Source: Culex pipiens pallens (Eukaryota > Arthropoda > Insecta > Diptera > Culicidae). Taken from it: DNA of 64,000 bases. The notes below the pieces were generated by a model. It was not told where the DNA came from and searched no databases. It worked only from the letters and a program-made list of their open reading frames with translations. The translations under genes were made by a program, and so were the position numbers. This document shows positions 1-10,353 of this stretch, one piece after another; within the stretch, counting starts at the first letter, position 1, and the number at the start of each line of letters is the position of its first letter. The stretch spans positions 73,936,975-74,000,974 of the forward strand of contig NC_068938.1 in the NCBI RefSeq assembly GCF_016801865.2, written 5' to 3'.

Positions 1-6
1 TAACCC

Positions 7-98
7 GGTGCATTTTGCCCCATTGTTGTGGTGCATTTTGCCCCGTTGTTGTGGTGCATTTTGCCCCAATGTTGCGGTGCATATTGCCCCGTATGGTT
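7..98. repeat. 23-bp minisatellite, four units
   Basis: Four consecutive units begin at 7, 30, 53 and 76, each starting GGTGCATTTTGCCCC or a one-base variant. The array reaches the left part of the window and may continue beyond the edge. No coding frame is associated with it. Confidence 0.85.
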
Positions 99-2440
99 GT
101 TTGAAATGAATCAAAAATGTTTTTAGAAATTTGACATTTTCGAACAATTTTAAGGTTTTTTGAAGAATAATAGTTGTTTTAGAACATCGAATAAAATTCT
201 TCCACAGTAATGCTGTAATGGTTGAGAAATCACAGTTTTCCCTTAGGGGGTACATGTTACCCCTTCTCCCCCTAAATTGGAATTTCTATCACTTCTGAAA
301 GTTTCAGCAAGTTATTCTGTAGTTTGCAATACACGTTTTGTTCTGGAACCTTCAAAACTGGATGGCTGAATTTGGAAGAAATTGCATGAAAAAATACATT
401 TAAAAAATTTATTTATAAACTATAAAAAAATATCATATTACAGATAGTTTACTAAATCAGATTATTTCGTATCACTCCAGAAATTATCATGAAGATATTT
501 CAGGAATATAGTGAGTAAAAGAGAATTCAAACTATTTTGCCAAGCGAAAAGCGAGCTGTCTAACTTCATGAGTGTTTTTTTTCTAAACGCCAATTTGATT
601 TACGGGTGCCACGATATCTTCAGTTTAGATGAACCAAAAGAGAGGATTATAATTAGAAGCATTTAAAAATTAAAGAGGTTTTGTTAAATTTATTGCAGCC
701 AAATGTAGGGCAGTTTAGAAAAAAAAACAAATATTCATTAAATATTTTTTCCAACTTTGGCATTTTTTGACCATAAGTATTTCATTAAAAATAATTAGGA
801 TTTCGTGAATTATTATAAGGTTAGATTTCAATCCTTCAAATATGTGCATTTCTTCATAATTTTTACTGTAGATTTGGCATTTAGAAAATTGAACATTTTA
901 ATTTCTATCAGTCATTATTCCTTACATGAGCTACAATTGAAAATATAAAAAATAATTGGATGATTTTCTATTTTTTTTTAATTTTGTTGATTTCAAATTT
1001 CAAGCCTTATTTTCAATTAATTCTCTAAAATATTTTTTCTCCGAAGTTTTCCATCTATTTTCATTTTGTGGTTGGAAAATTCAGTCATATTTGACTCAAA
1101 ATTCATAAATAAACGTTTAATATTTTGTTTAAATAGTTCACAATCAATCATGAAGTTTTTTCAATAATAAATTTCATTATTTTTCGAAAAATGTTATGAA
1201 ATTTGTGCTCTGTAACAATGTAATGGTACAAAAGTGTGTCCCAAAGAATATGTTGATGTGGTGGAAACATTTGGGCTCACCCGGATTTCGAAAGGTTTTT
1301 GCCTCAGGAACAATGTTTTCATACAACGAAAAATTCCCAAAAATCGTTTAAAACTCGCGATTTGCGATTTACTGAAAAATGGTCTGTTTTCATAAAAAAT
1401 ATCATATTTTGTTCTAAAACCTTGAAAAATGCGTTCAAATTGCTACGTATTTCACATTGAATCATAGTTATTAGTACTATTAAATCATAGTTAGGAGCTG
1501 GGCGATGAATAGAGAAAATGCGTAACGTGATTTTCGAATGATCCCACTTTATTTACATCTACAATGTGGGAGGCTGTTCAAGCACAAGCATGACTTTTTA
1601 CTTACTGGAAAATGAGCTGTTTTATAATCAGTAGTATGTGTTAATTTTTTCTAGTATTTGACATATTTTGTTGGAAAATTGTGTGTGTTTTCAAATTTTG
1701 ATCCGTTAGAAGAGGTTTTTCTTTTTTACGGGTGATGAAGATCTGCGGTAAGAGTGTCATTTTGTGATGTTGCAGATAAATTTCCTGGTAGATTTTTGAA
1801 TTTTGCAGCTCTTCCTGGTCCAGCGAAAAAACATCGCTAAATCTAGCGAAACTGATCCATCAAACAGAGAATATTTTCAGTAAACCAGGTTTTCAAACGG
1901 AATCAAACAACAAAGACAACGTCTTTCTTGATTTCTTGACTTAAATTCCAGGTCCTCAAAAACCATACATTTTTCATTCCTGCAAAATGATTTTAATTAA
2001 TATTTAATATTTTAATGATCGGTAACAATACTCTCTACTTTTGGCGAACAGTAAATTGGTTCCACTTTGACAGTTCAAAATTGAGGCCGTTTTGCGAACC
2101 ACTATTCAGCACCCAGGTTAGGAGTTTCATTGGCAGCATGTTAAAGTTGGAAAAATGTTTTTTTTTGCCTGAAATTTTTACGACTTTCTCTCAAAAAACC
2201 ATCAACACAACTTTTGCTTCAAAACCAATACCATCTTACTGTAGGTAATTTCTTTCTGAACAATTTTGCTGAAAGACTCGTTAATAAAGACAACTAACTA
2301 ACTAATTTTGATTTTTTAAAAATAAGTTTTTGTCACTTCAGTGGTAAGAAACAGCCATCTTGGTAAAATAAATATTTCCAAAAAAAATTCCAATAAATAT
2401 TTCCAAAAAAAAAATTCCAAAATTCCCTCAAAATCAAAAA
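99..2440. other. AT-rich intergenic DNA, no gene seen
   Basis: Long A and T runs and stops in all frames. The short frames here have no domain, codon structure or splice context that would support a gene. Confidence 0.6.
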
Positions 2441-2444
2441 ATCA

Positions 2445-2822
2445 AATTATTCGCTCTACAGCATTGCCTTGGCGTTCTCGATTGCGAGATTCCTACTCGA
2501 AACTAGGTGTTCGAAGGCTTGATTGTTGAGGCAATTGCAAACCTCTTTTTACACCTTAGCTTCCATCCACCCCGGGATTCGAACTGACGACCTTTGGCGA
2601 CTCCACCGAGGCAGGACCCAGGGAGACGACTCCTACACCTGGACTGAGCTAACGACCTAACCTTTTTTGGGTTAGTCCGGGACCAACATTTACTTCCCTT
2701 CCGACGGAAGGCGTGATCAGACAAATCTCGTCTCAAAAAATGCCACCGGGACCGTCTGGGATCGAACCCAGGCCGTCTGGGTGAGAGGCAATCACGCTTA
2801 CCCCTACACCACGGTCCCGGCT
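2445..2822 (-). mobile_element. Dimeric tRNA-derived SINE
   Basis: On the minus strand a tRNA-like head starts near 2820 with an A-box-like segment (GTGGTGTAGGGGTAAGCG) and a B box (GGGTTCGATCCCAG, about 2750-2765). A second tRNA-like unit follows with GTTAGCTCAGTCCAGG near 2650 and a B box (AGTTCGAATCCCGGG) near 2575-2590. The two units are joined by a non-tRNA body, and the tail runs to about 2445. Two B boxes in the same orientation indicate either a dimeric SINE or two SINEs inserted head to tail. The left end is approximate and no target duplication was resolved. Confidence 0.75.
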
Positions 2823-4980
2823 AAAATTCTCTATGAAAACTAAATTTTTTACACCACAGAAACAGCTACTGACAGCATTTTATATGTTTCCAATTTTTTC
2901 GCATTGCTTTATACCAGCAATTTATAAGCAAAATATTCATTGATTTGACTATGTGACGTATGCGCCAATACGAAGAAATGTATTTAATATGGACCGCCTT
3001 TGGTACCATAAAACCACAGTTTTTGTTGTAAAGAATTTGAAGAAAATTGTTTTTTATTTAAATGAAAAATATAACATAGATTTATACATATGTTTCCGCC
3101 ACATTATCAAATCAAGAGAAAACTGTTGTAATATTTATAACATTATCTTTGTCGTCTTACAAGTGTTATTATGCAATAAAAATCACAAAAAATGTATTGA
3201 AATCTAGATTGAAATGCTTTCTGCTGGACTGAATTGTAACTAAAATGTCTAATCCTCTGGATCATGAATTTAAAAAAATCTTTTAGAAACTTATCTTAAA
3301 ACAAATTCAACTTTTTGATAATCTGATGCCTGGGGCAAAATTGGGACACAGGGACGAACTAGAACAGCTGTTTAACCTGGTGACTGCACAACATTTGAAT
3401 ATGTTGAGTAGTTTCAGATAGTACAGACACAGAACAACACACATAGTGTATCGTATTCCAAATTCTAAGCTATCACGTGCCTCAACAACGCTGTCCCAAC
3501 TAAGACTGTAGTCCCAAGTCGTCCCTGTTGACGGTACTTTATTCAACCCTACACAAAAAAATGCGATCGAGCATTTCACTTCGATATGACAACCTCTCAA
3601 CGCCACACAAAAGTCGTGATATGCAAAACATACATTACATAAAAATGTACCCTGTCATCAATGTGTAAACCCCTTCAAGAAAGCCCCGTGGAAAGGTCGT
3701 TGACGGCCCAACAAAGTCCGCAACATCACTGGAATGCAAATATGCACAATTTAACCTTTTCGCTGATGTTTTTGCAGTGTTTGAGTGGAACGTCAGTTTT
3801 GGATATTAAAAACTAATCAGCGACGATCAAAACTGTGTTGGCACAACAGGACACATTACTGTTATAATTTCTTCACTAAATGGAAGCAGGTCACCAGCGG
3901 TTAATAGCCCAACGAAAGGTTCAATCGGTGAAAAGGGTTGCCGCAATATTTGCATAAAACGCAACTCTTTATGGCACCTCGACGACCTTCAGCTTCGCAT
4001 TTTTGTAGTCCCCCGAACCCTCTCCCTCCCAACTCATCGTTCATCATCGGTTAATTAAGGTCCCCCTCCCCCCCAAAAAAACCCATCGCCTTAAACTCTC
4101 GTAAACCTTCAAAATCGAAAAACCGTTGGCCCGGAGGGCCCCTCCAAAAAGTGGCCCACTCCGGGGCAATGTCCTACAAAACCCACCGCCACTTGTATCG
4201 AACACAACCTCTTGATGGGTGACGACCTGTTGTGGGAATACCTGTTGGACCGCGGGGCCTCGAAACCAAAGTCGTTACGTCACTTGGCAGTTTTAACGCG
4301 CGTGACTGAATGAATAGTGTGTGATGTTTTATTTTAAAATATAGCCATATATATATACAAATCTTTTGTTTGTTTGTTTTCTTAGAGGTACAGCAGGTTG
4401 GGCAGGTCGATAAATAAAAGCTTCATAAATCGAGAAAAAGACCTCGTCCAAGTCAGCAAGAGGGGCGGAGGGGGGTGTCGTCCCCAAACCGGGCCCCCGT
4501 CTCTGGTTGGACGTGACTTTACTCATAAATAATTAATGAAGCACTTGAACTTTTCATCTGCCTCGTGGTTAATGCGAATGCTGCGTACAAATGCGAAAAA
4601 AAGTGGTCGTGGACTTCTGACTGACCCCAAACGTGGCTTTAAACCCATCGTTTGCATCGGTCAGAGGACTGAAAGCTCAAGGGGGTTTAAAAAGATGCAT
4701 CTTCGTGAGGTACTTGTTCACGCAAGTTGAGACAAGAGTTCTGATTTACCAATACAATTTTAATTTATTGCTTTGTGGTACTCAGCAAATCTACGTTCTT
4801 GAGCGTTTGGTGCGGTATGTCCACGCATCCTTCCCACCCTGTTGTTTTTGTGAAATGTGATACGTTCACATTCACTGCGTTAGTGAAACATTTCAATCCT
4901 TTTTTAAGACGATTGCAGAGCACGTGGTTTCGCGCTTTTGACAGCTGTCAGTCGTTTCAATTAGCGTGATTGGATTTGCT
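2823..4980. other. Intergenic DNA, no supported gene
   Basis: AT-rich to about 3.6 kb, then more GC-balanced single-copy-looking DNA from about 3.65 to 4.95 kb. A 99-codon minus frame at 3307-3606 has no recognisable domain. I see no splice-supported exon. Confidence 0.5.
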
Positions 4981-5438
4981 AATAAGGGTTTCTAGGCCCA
5001 GTGAAAATAAAAAAAATAATTTAGCCCAAAAATTACGAACTTCTCGTCACAGTGTCCTGATGCAAACAATGATCGAGCTCGAGCTGTCACAGCCCTGCGA
5101 AATATGTTGACTGACATATCGGGCGGTCAGTAAAAAAAAACAGCTAGAAGTCGCTTGACAAAAACTTTTGCCAGAAATTTACTAACAAATTCAAAGTATG
5201 TTTACATTACAGCTGGAGGTTTGTTTGCATCAGGTTTCCTATCTCGTTCTAGCAAAAGTTTTTTGTCAGGCGACTTCTAGATGGTTTTTTTGACTGACCG
5301 CCCGATATGTCAGCCAACATACTTCGCAGGGCTGTGACAGCTCGAGCTCGATCATTGTTTGCATCAGGACACTGTGACGAGAATTTCGTCATTTTTGGGT
5401 AAAATTATATTTTTTTACTGGGCCTAGAAAGCCTTATT
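4981..5438. mobile_element. Foldback MITE with AATAAGG ends
   Basis: The ends are inverted copies: the left end reads AATAAGGGTTTCTAGGCCC and the right end is its near complement (GGCCTAGAAAGCCTTATT). Inside, arms of about 150 bp (about 5035-5185 and 5245-5395) pair almost fully, including GAGCTCGAGCTGTCACAGCC on the left and its complement on the right. There is no coding capacity. A related fragment lies at 14128-14550. Confidence 0.85.
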
Positions 5439-6436
5439 CGATTGCAGTACAAGAAACTCTTAAAAAAGTAATTTTAGTTCTTGGGAAATTGCGATTCAAT
5501 CAAACGCCTGAATAGCCTAGTTATTCTACTTCACTGCGATATTTTGCACCAAATTTCGAAATTAATTTATGCCAGCAATCAATTTGAATAGTCTCCTTCT
5601 GAAATCGTTCGCAACCGACGGTGCTTAACTATGCTTCTACATTAATCACTGCCTTCCTAATCATTCTAAACCCCTGAACACTTCTACTTAGCCGGAGTTG
5701 TATCTTTCAGAAGAGAAGTTATGACTTTAATCCCATTCGGGGGCAACCACCGCCAGCCGTCCGTCCAGCTGAAAGACACTCCATTATCGTTCTTTTTTCT
5801 TCAACCCGTTTCCTATAAAAAGTTAAGAGTCTACGGTCTTAAACCTTTTTTTCCCATCGACTCAGATTTATCTACGTTTTTTTGTTGTATTTTGCGCAAA
5901 ATACTCAAGAAAGCCCACGAGCGACGCTTTTTGCCGTGATTTGGTTTCGTTCCAATCTCTTTCTACGCGGTCGCGTCCATTCATGAAAATTGCCCGGACC
6001 CCCGGGGCTGTCTTCGTTGGACCATGTCGCAAACAAATCCCACGTTATTAATGGGCAATTGCCCACCGCGGTTGGGCCTGAACATTGGAAACCGTTCCGG
6101 ACGCTGGACTGACGGACTTTGACCTGTGGGAAAATTGTGATTGTTTTCCGAACAATACAGACCGAAACGAGTGCTGGTTGACTTGTTTGAAGTGCGCAGA
6201 GCTCAACCGAGAGGAAATTGCTCTCAAATTGGTTTTGAAATGGTACAGAGGGAAATTTGAGAGTATTTTACTCTCAGGTTTTTATCCTCTCAAACAAAAC
6301 CAAGGCCATTTTACCCACAACCGACTGCTGTGTGTCAAACTCTCATGGATTTGTTATAAATTTTACTTTTTATGCAACTGAGTGTGGCGATCAGCAAGAA
6401 GTACTCATTGGATTTTCCCTTTCTCCCCTCCCGCAG
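5439..6436. other. Intergenic or intronic DNA before the lectin exon
   Basis: This leads up to the pyrimidine-rich acceptor (TTTTCCCTTTCTCCCCTCCC then GCAG) ending at 6436, so at least its right part should be an intron of the lectin gene. I could not find an upstream exon with a signal peptide. A 98-codon frame from 6085 shows no domain. Confidence 0.5.
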
Positions 6437-6999
6437 GTCCGAAGGAGTTCAACTACCGTGGCCACAACTACTTCTACAGCGGTCACGTTCCCGCCCTGGC
6501 CGACAAGCGCGTCGACTGGCTAGATGGTCGTAACATCTGCCGCGAGTACTGCATGGACCTGGTGTCGCTCGAAACCCAGGAGGAGAACAACCTGATCTTC
6601 CGTCTGATCCAGCAGAACGACGTGCCGTACATCTGGACGGCCGGCCGACTGTGCGACTTCAAGGGCTGCGAGAACCGACCCGACCTGGAGCCCAAGAACG
6701 TCTACGGATGGTTCTGGTCCAACAACCGCGAGAAGATCCAACCCACCAACAAGATCCCGAACGGCTGGGGCTACAACCCGTGGAGCAAGTCCGGACACAA
6801 GAAGATCCCGCAGCCGGACAACGCCGAGTTCGACATCAACCAGACGACCGAGTCCTGCCTATCCGTGCTGAACAACGTGTACAACGATGGCATCGGCTGG
6901 CACGACGTTGCCTGCTACCACGAGAAGCCCGTCGTCTGCGAGGACTCCGAGGAGCTGCTGAACTACGTGGCCGCCACGAACCCCGGAATTCGTCTGTAA
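6437..6999 (+). CDS. C-type lectin domain protein, terminal exon (partial gene)
   Basis: The exon follows a strong acceptor at 6435-6436, starts inside a codon and runs to a TAA at 6997-6999, giving about 187 residues. The reading frame from GPKEFNYRGHNYFYSGH on is a C-type lectin fold: an early WLDGRNICREYC segment, four further conserved cysteines, a GWHD segment (W codon at 6898) where the family usually has WND, and a final VVCED. A QPD triplet (6811-6819) sits where long-form lectins carry EPN or QPD. In the family this implies calcium-dependent, galactose-type binding, although the Asn of WND is His here. It resembles the insect Clect27/schlaff group of secreted cuticle-associated lectins; that assignment is from memory and less sure than the domain. 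The exon is much more GC-rich than its surroundings. The upstream exon or exons, including any signal peptide, were not found. Confidence 0.9.
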
Positions 7000-7431
7000 T
7001 TCCCCTTTCTTCCCCACCCTACCCAAACCACCCCCTCTAAAACTCTCCCTCCTTCTTCTTCGAGAGTTCTAAACTTAAGCCTCTCCTCGAGATAACAAAA
7101 GCCGCCTTTCCCCCACACAAAGCAAAAAAGACACCAACACAAACTTTTTACTCACCACTCGCCGAGTTAGGATCTTCTCAAAGAGATACAATACATTTGA
7201 AGCGTTAGAGTTCAACCTGTTCAACCAGCCAGATGTCGACGCCAACAACACCTTTTAACGACAACGCAAATAACAACAACAACAACAAATGCTGCGAAAT
7301 GTTATCTAAATGTATATTTATTTTATAAATAGATTTTTTTTAAATATTGCTCCTGTAACTTTTCATAAGACTTTTTAAATGCTGGAAAATGCGAAATCGT
7401 GGAATTCAAATGCAAAAACTAAAATAATAAA
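7000..7431 (+). other. Probable 3' UTR of the lectin gene
   Basis: The sequence after the stop is unlike the AT-rich repeats farther on and contains CA-rich and AACAAC stretches. An AATAAA hexamer at 7426-7431 is the first good poly(A) signal I see. The exact cleavage site is unknown. Confidence 0.45.
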
Positions 7432-9447
7432 AAATATGTGCAACGCGCGAAATTGTTACAGTATAGTAATTGGTTTGGGTTTTGATTACGAACAATGTGA
7501 TGACAGCCTAAATAGCAAACAATCAGCATACGCAAATCGATCGATTAATGATCGTCATCCGGATGCGACCGTCAGTTGAAACACACGAAGTTGACACGAA
7601 AGAACGCAAAGCTCAACACACAAACAGCCGTGTGACACGACGACACATGCGCTTTCTCTTGCTCTCTTTTTCTATCTCTTTCTTGCTTGTCCGGGTATGT
7701 GTGGTGACAGCAGTCATGAGGGAGGTGATTAGAATTTCGGGAGACTTCAAACGAATGTGATCCCAAATGCGTGAATGAGAGGTGGTGAGAGTCAAAAGAC
7801 TGTTCAAGTAACTTTGAGTGTGAGCGCGAGCAGGGTATCAAGGAGGACGTAGCAAGAATGAAGTTCAGTCAACTGTCACAAAAAAATGTCGATTGATCAC
7901 ATTGGTTATGCAATCGAAGATGGTGTCAAAAAATACACTTTTTTCCAAAATATTATATCATCGTTGAGCTCAACAATGACAAAAAACATATTTGAAGTGA
8001 TTTGTAAATTTTAAATTCAAGATGGCGTCCAAAATGGCGGTAATAAAATATTGTGAACATGCGTTCGACTAAAATGGGGTTGTAGAACTCAAATTTGATT
8101 CAAAAAGCGACAGAAAAAAAACGAAAAAATAAATTTGGTTCATGATTCGATTACCCAAAGTTCCTACGAAAGCTTCGGATAATCATGGCATAGACTAGTC
8201 TATGATCATGGTATCAGATATCCGAATCTGGACTGCAAATCTATTTTGCAGATTTTAAATGTAAATCTAACTTTTAAAAAAACTCCTAAAGCAAACATTT
8301 TTGATTTTTTGAAAGTAATGCTTTAATTAAAATTTTAAATATCTATTTTCAATTTTCACATCAAAATTGGACCATTAACTGCTAACATATCGGCATTTGG
8401 ATATTTTTTACATTATTTGGGACACTTCTGGAGGGGTTTTTAAAAAAGGTCAAAAAAAATCTTTTTTTTTTCTTTTTGTGTGTTTTTAAACCGCCTTGAG
8501 TCAAAGTACTTAAAAACAACCAAAAAAAAGTTTTTTCGGTTTTTATTGAATATCTCTGGATTGAAATCTAATTTTGGGGATTTGTGAAGGTCAAAAGATG
8601 ATTTGGCCCAAATTCGACGTACGACAAGTTAGCACGACAGCGACGATATGTCAAAATCTCCTGATGTGCACAAAAAAAATCGTAAAAGGTGAGAAATAGT
8701 AAATACAGAGCGGAATCGTTGGATCGAATTTCGCTTTGAATGTCCGCTAAAAACTGAGTAGTCAAACTAATGTTTACATTTCGACCCCTTTGTTCATCGA
8801 TTTCCGACTTCTATCAGTCGTTTCAAATAGCAAATTCAAAGGTAGATTCATTCGCTCATGTTTATTGTTTTTAGAAATAAAAATATTCAAAATTTCAAAA
8901 TATTTTTTTATACTAAACTTGTTTTATTTAGAACACAAATGTACCGGTTTTATGTAAAATTGCTGTAACTTACAAAAAATAATTAGTTTGGATGAATAAG
9001 AAACATGTTTAAGATTTCTTCAAAATGTTGAAGGGGATTACCCCTAATATTTTGAAAATTCCGGTTTAAAATATATTTTTTCAAACGCTTGGCTTCATTC
9101 AAAGAATTCATGTGATCAACTATGTTTGGCTGATATACCGTTTTCAGCCAAACATATTTGATTGTTAAAGCTTTCAACACATGTAAAAAGTCCATATTTT
9201 TGTGACAAATTGAGAGAGCTATGTGCGATACAAAAAAAGGGATCGTCTTTCTACTTTCCACTTATGTGACTGCTGGTCGGCAGCGAAATGATGGGAAAGT
9301 ATAGTTTGTATCGGACTAGGTTTTTGCCCAAGCGCTGCTTCCTATTAACTATTTCAGAATGGCACTTATATGTTTGCTATTTTGTTTAAAAATCACCTTG
9401 GATATTTAAGAAAAGATATCGGTTGCTCAAGTTTATTTTTTTTCATT
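7432..9447. other. Intergenic DNA, no gene seen
   Basis: Contains a perfect 16-bp palindrome (CATAGACTAGTCTATG, 8189-8204) but no coding exon. It separates the lectin gene from the convergent ZRSR2-type gene. Confidence 0.5.
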
Positions 9448-9969
9448 GAACAGGGCATACCCCTTTATATGGGACGTCGTTTGGACCTAAAAAAAAAAAC
9501 AAATTACAGCCAAAATATTCACTCCAAGAAAAAGTGTCTTTTCAATATGTAAAACTGCCTTACCCAAAACGTTCTCAGTCTCAGATGGTAGTCCCAAATG
9601 TCCTCTACAAGTTGCAGGTCGAACCGAGTTGATATCTGGAACACTTTTTTATTTGAGTTTGAAAATTATGCTATTTTTTCACTAAAATGCCAATAACTCC
9701 CTTTAAATTGAACCAATTAAGATGCATTTTTCGAGCCCTTTCAGATGCATTTTGAATTTTGAAATTAAGTTGTTATAGCCTTTTGAAGATTTTTGACCTT
9801 TTTGAACCTTCAAAACTTTGTATCACGATTTGCCCCACTTCTCGTTGACCTAGAGTGCTCATATTTTGGCCAGATGCTAGTTTTATATGTACAAACAACC
9901 CCTGAAAATTTCAGGCAGATTGCTGAGGTCGATGCGAGATGGGTATGCTTTGCTCGTGGACTAGCTCTT
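9448..9969. mobile_element. Copy of a dispersed inverted-repeat element
   Basis: The left end (GAACAGGGCATACCCC) and right end (GGTATGCTTTGCTCGTGGAC) are degenerate inverted copies. The body matches 42310-42837 closely, including the segment ACTGCCTTACCCAAA and the phrase TCTCAGATGGTAGTCC. Non-coding. Confidence 0.7.
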
Positions 9970-10353
9970 AATTTTAAAACTTTGTATTTTTTTGCTAAAT
10001 AGTTGCAAACTCGCCTTAGCTGCAGAAAAGTTTCGTAAGAAGATTTAAAAATCGTTTGCTGGGATTTTCGTTGGAACATTACGTTATCCGAGCTCACCCG
10101 CAGAAATCGGACGCACTTTTTCAGAATAATTGTCGGAAATCACCTAATGAGTGCATATCAGCACTTAGACGTTCAATGACATCTTTTAAAAAGCATTTTT
10201 ATTTGAAATCGAGTAATAAGCTAAATAGGAGTAAAATTTTAAGGTAATAGATATCTCGTCAAATGAAGAAAAACTAAAATCCAACATTTCTGTTATTTGT
10301 TCTTTAATTAAATATCCTAAAAACTTTGGCAAACATTTTTTTTTAGTTTCAGC
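9970..10353. other. 3' flank of the ZRSR2-type gene
   Basis: AT-rich, non-coding. It must contain the 3' UTR and poly(A) site of the minus-strand gene to its right. An ATTAAA-type signal is possible near 10303-10308 on the minus strand. Confidence 0.35.

Noticed and set aside
3307..3606. 99-codon minus frame starting MALRGCH
   Set aside because: No domain, no splice context, and cysteine/serine-rich chance composition. Remnant LTR sequence was considered but no ends were found.
6483..7040. Other frames over the lectin exon
   Set aside because: Shadows of the GC-rich exon; only one frame shows the lectin cysteines and motifs.
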